Assembly (NCBI GenBank): GCA_964634005.1
Contig: CAZWKQ010000026.1
Coordinates: forward strand, 1 to 24,012
Length of the DNA: 24,012 nucleotides
Origin: CAZWKQ01 sp964634005
GTDB taxonomy: Bacteria > Bacteroidota > Bacteroidia > Bacteroidales > JACABE01
Direction: 5' to 3'
Positions 1 to 6,607 of the stretch are shown one piece after another. The number at the start of each line of letters is the position of its first letter. The first letter of the stretch is position 1. The position numbers and the translations under genes were made by a program. The notes under the pieces are model-generated. The model saw only the letters and a list, made by a program, of their open reading frames with translations, searched no databases and was not told the DNA's origin.

Positions 1-2
1 CA

Positions 3-1349
3 TTAGAATTTTTATGTGTAAAAATACTTTTTTTTTCTATTGCGGAATTTGGGTTTATTCTATTAATACCGTTTTCGGTTTATAGTCAGAATTATACATC
101 TTATTTTACAGGTAATTCAAATGATATTGTAACGAGTCCTTCAGGGGGAATTTGTTTGATGGGTGGTGCAACCGAAGACGACAATGCAATGAAATGGTTT
201 TTACAAAGAGCAAACGGCGGCGATGTTTTAGTTCTAAGAACATCGGGTTCAAACGGTTATAATAACTATCTTTATTCTACTCTCGGAATTCCGGTCAATT
301 CGGTGGAAACAATTGTTTGTAACAATGCTATGGCGAGTTATGAGCCTTATGTTTTACAAAAAATTCAACAAGCCGAAGCAATTTGGTTTGCAGGAGGCGA
401 TCAATGGACTTACGTATCTTTTTGGCGAAATACTCCTGTAGCAGCATTTATTAACGAAGCTATTCAAATCAGAAATGTTGTAATTGGCGGTACCAGTGCC
501 GGTATGGCAATCCAAGGAAAATATTATTTCACCGCACAATATGGTACAATAACTTCTGCTAATGCATTGTCTAATCCATATAACAGCTATATTACTGTTG
601 ATTCTGCTTCATTTATCAATAACATCTTTTTAAATGACTTAATAACCGACACACACTTTGATAATCCTGACCGCAGAGGCAGGTTAGTAACATTTCTTGC
701 CAGAATACAGCAGAATTACGGAGTTTCGGCAAAAGCAATAGCTTGCGATGAATATACTGCTGTTTGTATCGACCCAAGCGGAATAGCCAAAGTTTACGGA
801 GGCTATCCTACTTATGACGATAATGCCTATTTTGTTCAAATTAATTGTGAATTGGCGGTTCAAACCCCTGAATTATGTGTCCCAAATTCTCCATTAACTT
901 GGAATTTAAACGGACAAGCCGTAAAAGTTTATCGGATAAAAGGAAACTCAACTGCTTCAAATTCTTTTAATCTTAATAACTGGACTTCCGGTTCAGGTGG
1001 AACTTGGCTCAATTGGAGTGTGAATAACGGAGTTTTTACAGAACAAAACGGTAATCCTATTAATTGTAATCCAACTAATTATGAGGAATATCTTTTCAAA
1101 AATGATATTAATGTTTACCCCAATCCTGCCGGAGATATAATCAAAATAAACTTCGTAAAAAATAAAAGTAGCAATAATCTAAAATATTCCGTTTATAATA
1201 GTTTTGGAGAAAAAATGCAAGTTAAAGTAAATATAATATCTGAATTTGAAGATGAAATTTTTATTGGCAATTTAATGAATGGTATTTATTATGTTGTAAT
1301 AAATGACAATGATAATATGTTGATTAACAAAATGATAATAAAGGAATAA
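3..1349 (+). CDS. Secreted cyanophycinase-like (peptidase S51-type) protein with T9SS tail, 5' partial
   Basis: The frame is open to the left edge, so the start codon lies outside the window. The TTG/ATG at 156-161 is internal. The first ~28 visible codons form a hydrophobic signal peptide ending SVYSQ, then NYTSYFTGN. The enzyme domain follows: GGATEDD near its start, FAGGDQ, the nucleophile elbow GGTSAGMA with Ser at nt 495-497, and DTHFDNPDRRGR with a candidate catalytic His at nt 654-656. These are the landmarks of the S51/cyanophycinase family, serine hydrolases that release dipeptides from cyanophycin or cleave Asp-X bonds; the substrate here is unknown. The last ~80 residues (INVYPNPAGD... 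to KMIIKE) form a type-A type IX secretion sorting domain, so the mature protein should be secreted or anchored at the surface. The fold is confident; the specificity is not. Confidence 0.85.
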   Translation, partial: LEFLCVKILFFSIAEFGFILLIPFSVYSQNYTSYFTGNSNDIVTSPSGGICLMGGATEDDNAMKWFLQRANGGDVLVLRTSGSNGYNNYLYSTLGIPVNSVETIVCNNAMASYEPYVLQKIQQAEAIWFAGGDQWTYVSFWRNTPVAAFINEAIQIRNVVIGGTSAGMAIQGKYYFTAQYGTITSANALSNPYNSYITVDSASFINNIFLNDLITDTHFDNPDRRGRLVTFLARIQQNYGVSAKAIACDEYTAVCIDPSGIAKVYGGYPTYDDNAYFVQINCELAVQTPELCVPNSPLTWNLNGQAVKVYRIKGNSTASNSFNLNNWTSGSGGTWLNWSVNNGVFTEQNGNPINCNPTNYEEYLFKNDINVYPNPAGDIIKINFVKNKSSNNLKYSVYNSFGEKMQVKVNIISEFEDEIFIGNLMNGIYYVVINDNDNMLINKMIIKE

Positions 1350-1509
1350 GCAATAAATTTCCTACCTGTGGATGTTCGAAAAAATATTATTTCGACATTG
1401 ATTTAAATATTTTAATTTTTATTCGGTATTATTTAGTCGGTAATAATACGCTAAATAATTGAATTTTTTAAATGTGAATTAAAATTAAACTTTTGATTAA
1501 GCTAAATGC

Positions 1510-1540
1510 TTGAAAATCTCAAAAAAACTTTCTACTTTCG
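1510..1540 (+). promoter_or_regulatory. Candidate Bacteroidota promoter for ptb
   Basis: TTG at 1510-1512, a 20-nt gap, then TACTTTCG at 1533-1540. This fits the Bacteroidota primary-sigma pattern (TTTG or TTG, 19-21 nt, TAnnTTTG) with one mismatch in the -7 box. The implied leader to the ATG at 1589 is about 40 nt and AT-rich. The 239-nt gap before ptb holds nothing else I can recognise. Confidence 0.5.
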
Positions 1541-1588
1541 CAGCTTAAAAAAATCAAATATTTATAAAAAATTAATATTTACAATATT

Positions 1589-2494
1589 ATGGCTATCACA
1601 AAGTTAGACCAAATGTTTGAGGTCTTAAAAAGTAAAGAGAAAAAGCGTTTAGTGGCTGCTTTTGCTAACGATTCGCATACTATAGGAGCAGTTAGCGGTG
1701 CAATTGATTTGGGAATAATTGATGCTACTTTGGTGGGTAACAAAGAAATCATCGAAAAAATCTGTAAAGAAGAGAATATTGATGTTAACAAATTCAGGAT
1801 TGTAAATGAACCTGATGAAACTAAAGCAGGTGCATTAGCCGTAAAACTCATTAATGACGGTGAAGGAAATCTTTTGATGAAAGGTACTATTACTACTGAT
1901 AAGTATATGCGTGCAATACTTAATAAAGAAAAAGGTTTGATGGAGCCAAATGCTATACTTACTCATATAACAGTAGCTGAAAATCCTGCATACCACAAAT
2001 TACTTATAGTAGGTGATGTAGCTATTATCCCTGCTCCCGATTTCAAGCAAAAATTAACTATTACTAATTATCTTATCAGCACAGCTAAGGCATTAGGAAT
2101 AGAGAAGCCAAAAGTTGCCATAATAGCTGCAACCGAGCAAATGTCATACGGTATGCCGGCATGTGTTGATGCTGCTATCATAGCAAAAATGGGCGACAGA
2201 GGTCAGATAAAAGACGCTATTATCGATGGACCATTGTCATTAGACTGTGCTATTGATAAAGAAAGTGCTGAGATTAAAAAACTTAAAAGCGAAGTTGCCG
2301 GTGATGCTGATTGTTTGCTTTTCCCAAGCATAGAAGCAGGAAATGTTTTTTATAAATCTCATACCAAACTTTGTGGAGGTGAATTAGGTGCTATAGTTGT
2401 CGGTGCAAGAGTGCCTTCTATATTATCATCAAGAGGCGACAGCGAAAAAACAAAATTATATTCAATTGCTTTAGCAGCACTTACTGCCAAATAA
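1589..2494 (+). CDS. ptb: Phosphate butyryltransferase (phosphate acyltransferase family)
   Basis: Converts acyl-CoA (butyryl-CoA, or a branched or short-chain relative) plus phosphate to acyl phosphate and CoA in the cytoplasm. The 301 residues match the usual length of Ptb and are shorter than typical Pta. Family features visible are an N-terminal Rossmann-like half (RLVAAFANDSHTIGAV...DATLVGN), the central GNLLMKGTITTDKYMRAIL block, THITVAENPAYHKLL, and the C-terminal AGNVFYKSHTKL-GGELGAIVVGARVPS region. The butyrate kinase gene immediately downstream makes Ptb more likely than a phosphate acetyltransferase; chain-length preference cannot be read from sequence. The start at 1589 (MAITKLDQMF) follows an A-rich leader and a good promoter. 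A strong terminator follows, so ptb can be transcribed alone. Confidence 0.9.
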   Translation: MAITKLDQMFEVLKSKEKKRLVAAFANDSHTIGAVSGAIDLGIIDATLVGNKEIIEKICKEENIDVNKFRIVNEPDETKAGALAVKLINDGEGNLLMKGTITTDKYMRAILNKEKGLMEPNAILTHITVAENPAYHKLLIVGDVAIIPAPDFKQKLTITNYLISTAKALGIEKPKVAIIAATEQMSYGMPACVDAAIIAKMGDRGQIKDAIIDGPLSLDCAIDKESAEIKKLKSEVAGDADCLLFPSIEAGNVFYKSHTKLCGGELGAIVVGARVPSILSSRGDSEKTKLYSIALAALTAK

Positions 2495-2519
2495 TCTTTT
2501 AAAACAAAATCATTATCTG

Positions 2520-2569
2520 TTAACCCTGTTTTATTGACTTATTAATCAGAAAACAGGGTTAAATTTTTT
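2520..2569 (+). terminator. Intrinsic terminator after ptb
   Basis: Perfect 13-bp stem (TTAACCCTGTTTT at 2520-2532 with its complement at 2550-2562), a 17-nt loop, and a T-run at 2564-2569 with a second T-run just after. It lies between ptb and buk, so buk needs its own promoter or read-through. Confidence 0.85.
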
Positions 2570-2586
2570 CTGTTTTTTTTAACTGT

Positions 2587-2618
2587 TTTGTAAACAAATT
2601 AAAATTTTTATATTTTTG
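2587..2618 (+). promoter_or_regulatory. Bacteroidota promoter for buk
   Basis: TTTG at 2587-2590, exactly 20 nt, then TATTTTTG at 2611-2618. Both boxes match the consensus fully. It sits between the ptb terminator and the buk start at 2647, giving a leader of roughly 20-25 nt. Confidence 0.65.
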
Positions 2619-2646
2619 AAGTATTAACTTTCATTAAAATGAATAT

Positions 2647-3717
2647 ATGAATAGGATTTTAGCAATAAACCCGGGTTCTACTTCCACAAAAATTGCTGTT
2701 TTTGAGGCAAGTAAGCAAATTTTTCTGAAAAATATTAAACATAGTTCTGATGAGATAGGCAAATTTGAAAAAATTACCGACCAGTATGAATTCAGAAAAA
2801 ATATTATACTTGAAGAATTGAAAAATGCTTCAATAGAAATAGATACAATAAAAATAATTGTTGGAAGAGGAGGCTTGATAAAACCAATTCCTTCTGGTGT
2901 TTACGAAGTAAATGAAGCTATGATAGCCGATTTGAAAGTAGGAGTTCTTGGTCAACATGCAAGCAATTTAGGTGGTTTGATTGCCAACGATTTAGCAAAA
3001 TCAATTTCAGGAGCAAGGGCTTTTATTGCCGATCCTGTCGTTGTTGACGAATTGCATGATTTAGCCCGTATATCAGGTCATCCTTTATTTGAACGCATAA
3101 GTATTTTCCACGCATTAAACCAAAAAGCAATTGCTCGTACTCATGCCAAATCTCAAAATATGAATTACGAGGATATGAATCTTATTGTAGCTCATTTGGG
3201 AGGTGGTATAAGTGTAGGGGCTCACTACAAAGGCAAAGTTATTGATGTTAATCAGGCATTAGATGGTGAAGGTCCGTTTTCTCCTGAAAGGAGCGGAACA
3301 TTACCGGTAGGTGCTTTGGCAAAACTTTGTTTTAGCGGAAAATATACATTGGATGAAGTTAAAAAAATGATTACAGGGCAAGGTGGATTTGTTGCTTACT
3401 TAGGCACAAACGATGCTTACGAAGTCGAAAAGGCAGCTCTGGCCGGAGATGAAAAAGCAAAACTCATTCACGATGCAATGGCATACCAGGTCGCAAAAGA
3501 AATAGGCGCAATGTCAACAGTCCTCCTCGGTAAAGTTGACGGTATATTGCTTACCGGCGGTATTGCTTACGGAAAACCATTTGTTGACGAGGTTATTAAA
3601 AGGGTTTCACACATAGCTCAAGTATATGTTTATCCCGGTGAAGACGAAATGCAAGCTCTTGCTATGAACGGTCTTATGGTTCTTAATAATGAAGTTGAAG
3701 TTAAAATTTATCAATAG
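2647..3717 (+). CDS. buk: Butyrate kinase (ASKHA acyl kinase)
   Basis: Transfers phosphate from butyryl phosphate to ADP, giving butyrate and ATP, the substrate-level phosphorylation step after Ptb. At 356 residues it has the family length; acetate kinases are about 400. ASKHA motifs are clear: NPGSTSTKIAVFE at residues 8-20 (phosphate 1 loop), FHALNQKAIAR near 156-166, VAHLGGGISVGAH near 179-191 (phosphate 2), DGEGPFSPERSGTLP near 207-221, and LTGGIAYG near 303-310 (adenosine loop). It follows ptb on the same strand after a terminator and has its own consensus promoter. Branched-chain acyl phosphates are possible alternative substrates. The stop is only 7 nt from the convergent gene at 3725-4390, with no terminator visible between them. 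Confidence 0.92.
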   Translation: MNRILAINPGSTSTKIAVFEASKQIFLKNIKHSSDEIGKFEKITDQYEFRKNIILEELKNASIEIDTIKIIVGRGGLIKPIPSGVYEVNEAMIADLKVGVLGQHASNLGGLIANDLAKSISGARAFIADPVVVDELHDLARISGHPLFERISIFHALNQKAIARTHAKSQNMNYEDMNLIVAHLGGGISVGAHYKGKVIDVNQALDGEGPFSPERSGTLPVGALAKLCFSGKYTLDEVKKMITGQGGFVAYLGTNDAYEVEKAALAGDEKAKLIHDAMAYQVAKEIGAMSTVLLGKVDGILLTGGIAYGKPFVDEVIKRVSHIAQVYVYPGEDEMQALAMNGLMVLNNEVEVKIYQ

Positions 3718-3724
3718 ATATTGA

Positions 3725-4390
3725 TTAATATTCGTTATTGACTTTTTTAGACCTGTTATAATCAGAGTTAACCAATACTCTGCGATTTTCCCATTTCCCA
3801 TTCCATTCTTTGTAAGGGATTATATTTCCTTGTTCGTCAAGGCTTTCTCCTGATTTGTTTTTGAATACTACCTTCATATTTCCTTTTAAAATTTCTGAAA
3901 TAACAATAGTTTTGAGGCTATCGAGACTAATGTTTTTGTATTTTTCGCCTAAATTTATACCGACATTGTTATTCCATAAGTCCATCTCACAAGCAATTTT
4001 ATCGGGTAAAGTGCCATCTTCTTTTTTCCTTTTTTTAAAGTCCAAATAATTGCCTTTTTCATGAGCAATACCAAGTTTTAATGCTTTTTTACTGTGAATT
4101 TCTCTTACTAAAACTGCCATCCAATAGCTATGTCTGAATGCATCAACTTGTCCGCCATCTGCGTCTCCATCTAAAACGCTGTCATTTTTGAGGCTATCGG
4201 CAACCTTTCTAACATAATTCGAAACGTTAAATGCTTTATTGGCAACAAAAATATGTGTTATTACCCAGCACTTTTCGGGTCTGCTGAGTTGTTTAAAAGT
4301 TTTCCATTTTCCCTTTTCATTTTGTGCTTTTGTATTAAAGGTATTTAAAGAAATAATTAAAATTATGATTATCGGAAACTTATTTTTCAC
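3725..4390 (-). CDS. Secreted protein of unknown function, DUF6973-like
   Basis: 221 residues. A signal peptide is clear (MKNKFPIIIILIISLNTFNTKAQ), so the protein is exported to the periplasm or beyond. The centre holds conserved-looking polar blocks: DGGQVDAFRHSYWMAVL, then KLGIAHEKGNY, then CEMDLWNNNVGINLG. The order 'DAFRHxYW ... AHE ... MDxxNNxxG' is what I remember of DUF6973, a family with no established function; its His, Glu, Asp and Asn residues could form a metal or catalytic site, which is inference. The tail is basic (NRSKKVNNEY). It converges on buk and diverges from the queD-like gene. A TAATTTTG -7-like box lies at 4407-4414 on the minus strand, but no good -33 partner is visible. 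Confidence 0.7.
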   Translation of the reverse strand: MKNKFPIIIILIISLNTFNTKAQNEKGKWKTFKQLSRPEKCWVITHIFVANKAFNVSNYVRKVADSLKNDSVLDGDADGGQVDAFRHSYWMAVLVREIHSKKALKLGIAHEKGNYLDFKKRKKEDGTLPDKIACEMDLWNNNVGINLGEKYKNISLDSLKTIVISEILKGNMKVVFKNKSGESLDEQGNIIPYKEWNGKWENRRVLVNSDYNRSKKVNNEY

Positions 4391-4463
4391 AAAATTGTTT
4401 TTTATACAAAATTAAATATTCATTCAAAAAAATAATTATAAATTTGTTGAAAATAAGTCTCGT

Positions 4464-4877
4464 ATGATATACATAACAAGGAGAGAGCGTTTTAATGCAG
4501 CTCATAGGCTTTTCAGAGAAGATTATTCGGATGAGAAAAATTTGGAAGTCTTTGGAAAATGTTCGAATCCTAACTGGCATGGACATAATTACGAGCTATT
4601 TGTTACAGTAAAAGGTAATATTAACCCTGAAACAGGATTTTTGGTAAATTTAAAAGACTTAAGTGAAATAGTAAACAAACTGATTATTAATAAAATCGAC
4701 CATAAGAATGTAAATATTGAAGTTAGTTTTATGAAAGATAAACTTGCTTCGACCGAAAATCTCGCTGTAGCTATTTGGGATGAGCTAAAACAACCGGTAG
4801 CCGAGTTGGGTGCAGAATTACATTGTGTTAAACTATTTGAAACAGAAAATAACTATGTTGAATACTATGGTAAATAA
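4464..4877 (+). CDS. queD: 6-pyruvoyl-tetrahydropterin synthase / QueD family enzyme
   Basis: Acts on 7,8-dihydroneopterin triphosphate, the product of FolE encoded next door, giving 6-carboxy-tetrahydropterin (queuosine route) or 6-pyruvoyl-tetrahydropterin (biopterin route). In 137 residues the zinc ligands His14 (FNAAHR), His39 and His41 (WHGHNY), the catalytic Cys33 (GKCSNPN), the Asp-His pair at 79-80 and Glu126 near the end are all present. The Cys block and the C-terminal ETENNYVEYYG resemble the animal PTPS pattern more than E. coli QueD, whose corresponding end reads ETCTAG. The product is therefore undecided between the two pathways. folE starts 7 nt after its stop, so the two are co-transcribed. 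A -7-like TAAATTTG lies at 4439-4446, without a convincing -33 box. Confidence 0.85.
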   Translation: MIYITRRERFNAAHRLFREDYSDEKNLEVFGKCSNPNWHGHNYELFVTVKGNINPETGFLVNLKDLSEIVNKLIINKIDHKNVNIEVSFMKDKLASTENLAVAIWDELKQPVAELGAELHCVKLFETENNYVEYYGK

Positions 4878-4884
4878 TGAAATT

Positions 4885-5526
4885 ATGGATAAAAAAATAA
4901 AAAAAGAATGTTTTGAAGAACATCATTTGGACGGATACGAAAAATTAGATTTATATAATCCAACAACAATAAAGAAACTCTCGCATCATTATTATGAGAT
5001 ACTTAAACTAATAGGCGAGAATCCCGATAGGGAAGGATTGCTTGATACTCCTGTGAGGGTGGCAAAGGCTATACAGTTTCTGACACACGGATACGATGCA
5101 AATCCTGAACAAATACTTCGTTCGGCAATGTTTCAGGAAGAATATCGTCAGATGGTTATTGTAAAGGATATAGAAATTTACTCAATGTGTGAGCATCATA
5201 TGATTCCTTTTATTGGTAAGGCTCATGTGGCATATATTCCAAATGGTTATATTGTAGGGTTAAGCAAAATTCCAAGGGTTGTCGATGCTTTTGCACGTCG
5301 TTTACAGGTTCAGGAAAGACTTACAACACAAATAAAAGATTGTATTCACAATACACTTAAACCATTAGGAGTTGCTGTAGTTATCGAAGCCAAGCATTTA
5401 TGTATGTCGATGAGGGGTATTCAAAAACAAAACTCAGTTACAACTACCTCTGATTTTACAGGAGCTTTCCTTACCGATAAAACACGACAAGAGTTTCTGC
5501 ATCTTATCAGTTCCGATTTAGCTTAG
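4885..5526 (+). CDS. folE: GTP cyclohydrolase I
   Basis: Opens and rearranges GTP to 7,8-dihydroneopterin triphosphate plus formate, the first step towards folate, queuosine or biopterin. With the ATG at 4885 it is 213 residues. Zinc ligands Cys102 and His105 (MCEHH) and Cys173 (HLCMSMRG) have the same 3 and 71 residue spacings as the E. coli enzyme. EGLLDTPVRVAKA, GLSKIPRVVDAFARRLQVQERLT and SVTTTSDFTGAF are standard family blocks. Upstream in-frame starts at 4867 (overlapping queD by 11 nt) and 4810 exist. The residues before 4885 look like queD read in another frame, so I prefer 4885, with 4867 second. It forms an operon with the queD-like gene. Confidence 0.92.
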   Translation: MDKKIKKECFEEHHLDGYEKLDLYNPTTIKKLSHHYYEILKLIGENPDREGLLDTPVRVAKAIQFLTHGYDANPEQILRSAMFQEEYRQMVIVKDIEIYSMCEHHMIPFIGKAHVAYIPNGYIVGLSKIPRVVDAFARRLQVQERLTTQIKDCIHNTLKPLGVAVVIEAKHLCMSMRGIQKQNSVTTTSDFTGAFLTDKTRQEFLHLISSDLA

Positions 5527-5565
5527 TACTTTTTATCGATTTTTTATTATTAAGTTTTAATTAAC

Positions 5566-5597
5566 ATTTTTAAACTGTTCTTTTATGGTTTAAAAAT
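5566..5597 (+). terminator. AT-rich hairpin downstream of folE, possible terminator
   Basis: A 10-bp perfect stem (ATTTTTAAAC at 5566-5575, complement at 5588-5597) with a 12-nt loop, about 40 nt after the folE stop. It is nearly all A and T and has no clear T-run after it, so termination is only a guess. The rest of 5527-5739 is AT-rich with nothing else recognisable. Confidence 0.3.
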
Positions 5598-5739
5598 TGT
5601 TATAGTATTAATAATGATGTATAAAATTGTGTAAATAAGCTTAAACACTATATTATTTTTTTAACAAATCATTTTAAAATTCGTTCATCTCAAATTTTAG
5701 CGTATTCAGTATCTGAAATTTGTCATTCAACGAAAATAA

Positions 5740-5771
5740 TTGTTTAAGTATAATTAGCACTTATACATTTG
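5740..5771 (+). promoter_or_regulatory. Bacteroidota promoter for the beta-barrel gene
   Basis: TTG at 5740-5742, 21 nt, then TACATTTG at 5764-5771, a full match to TAnnTTTG. Transcription would begin near 5778, leaving a leader of about 30 nt before the ATG at 5807. This argues against any start codon upstream of 5778. Confidence 0.55.
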
Positions 5772-5806
5772 CAAAAAATATTAATTTAAAAAACGACTGT
5801 ATTACA

Positions 5807-6481
5807 ATGAAAAAAAATGTTTTAATTCTGGGATTATTATTTATTGGTTCGTTTGCTATTTGCCAAAACGATAAACAAACAGAATATTTGTTCGGAAATA
5901 ACGGAAGTGTTATGATAAATGGTTTTGGAGCTCCTTTTGTCGAATTTTCAAAACATGGCGATGAATTTGCAGTTTCATCGGGAGGAGGTGGAGCAGTTTT
6001 GATAAATCAAACATTCTTTTTTGGAGCTTATGGTATGGGCCTTGCAACAGAACATACATTAAGCGGGTTAAAGATTAAACAATCAAATGGTTTGGTTACA
6101 AATTATCCTACAATGAGAAAGATTTTCGGTCATGGAGGGTTTTGGCTTGGATACATTCATAATCGTAAAGAAGCTATACACTGGGGATTAAGTACAAAAA
6201 TAGGTTGGGGTTCTGTTGGTTTATGCGATGCTGATTTGGAAAACTGTGATAAAGGTCAAATCGGAATCGACAATGTGTTTGTTTTTAGCCCTCAGGTAGA
6301 AATGGAAATGAATATGACCAGATGGTTTAAAATAAACATAGGTGCAGGTTATCGTTTTGTAAGCGGTATAGATAAAACTTATGTAAATGCTGACGGAATT
6401 ACACAAAAATACTATGACTCATCAGACTTTAACAGTCCGCAATTAACTATAGGATTATTGTTTGGCGGGTTTGGAAGATAG
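5807..6481 (+). CDS. Small outer-membrane beta-barrel protein, function unknown
   Basis: 224 residues from the ATG at 5807, beginning with a signal peptide (MKKNVLILGLLFIGSFAICQ). An in-frame TTG at 5720 would add 29 residues, but it lies upstream of the promoter and hides the signal peptide. The mature part is rich in glycine and aromatics, with alternating strand-like stretches: SSGGGGAVLINQTFFFGAYG, HGGFWLGYIHN, WGLSTKIGWGSVG, VEMEMNMTRWFKINIGAGYRFVSG and SPQLTIGLLFGGFGR. This is the look of an 8- to 10-strand barrel. There is one Cys pair (GLCDADLENCDKG) that could form a disulfide. I recognise no family with known function. No terminator is obvious before the leader repeat that precedes the TonB receptor. 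Confidence 0.75.
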   Translation: MKKNVLILGLLFIGSFAICQNDKQTEYLFGNNGSVMINGFGAPFVEFSKHGDEFAVSSGGGGAVLINQTFFFGAYGMGLATEHTLSGLKIKQSNGLVTNYPTMRKIFGHGGFWLGYIHNRKEAIHWGLSTKIGWGSVGLCDADLENCDKGQIGIDNVFVFSPQVEMEMNMTRWFKINIGAGYRFVSGIDKTYVNADGITQKYYDSSDFNSPQLTIGLLFGGFGR

Positions 6482-6510
6482 TTAATTAATAAAATTTAAT
6501 AATATTTGAA

Positions 6511-6607
6511 AAAATGAAACTAGCCATGAGAAAATATTCACAAACAGGTGGATGTTTATTTGGTGACAAGCTATTTGATAATTAAATAATTAAAGAAGAA
6601 TAAACAT
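6511..6607 (+). repeat. Leader repeat, copy A (upstream of TonB receptor)
   Basis: First of three related ~90-bp sequences that end at the start codon of a downstream gene. Compared by eye with copy B (8965-9058), the 81 nt from the repeat's own ATG (6514) differ at about nine positions without gaps. The copy contains an uninterrupted 23-codon ORF (6514-6585): MKLA, then RKYS, GCLFGD and LFDN. It ends in an A-rich stretch that would serve as the ribosome-binding leader for the ATG at 6608. Confidence 0.75.

Noticed and set aside
1350..1588. Possible fourth copy of the leader repeat near 1360-1376 (ACCTGTGGATG)
   Set aside because: Only a short stretch is similar; the MKL start and the conserved CAATTAAATAATTAAA tail are missing.
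4810..4884. Earlier folE starts at 4810 and 4867
   Set aside because: The extra residues are queD sequence read out of frame. 4867 remains possible, but 4885 gives a family-length protein with minimal spacing to queD.
5720..5806. N-terminal extension of the beta-barrel protein from an in-frame TTG
   Set aside because: It lies upstream of the transcription start implied by the 5740-5771 promoter and would bury the signal peptide that begins at 5807.
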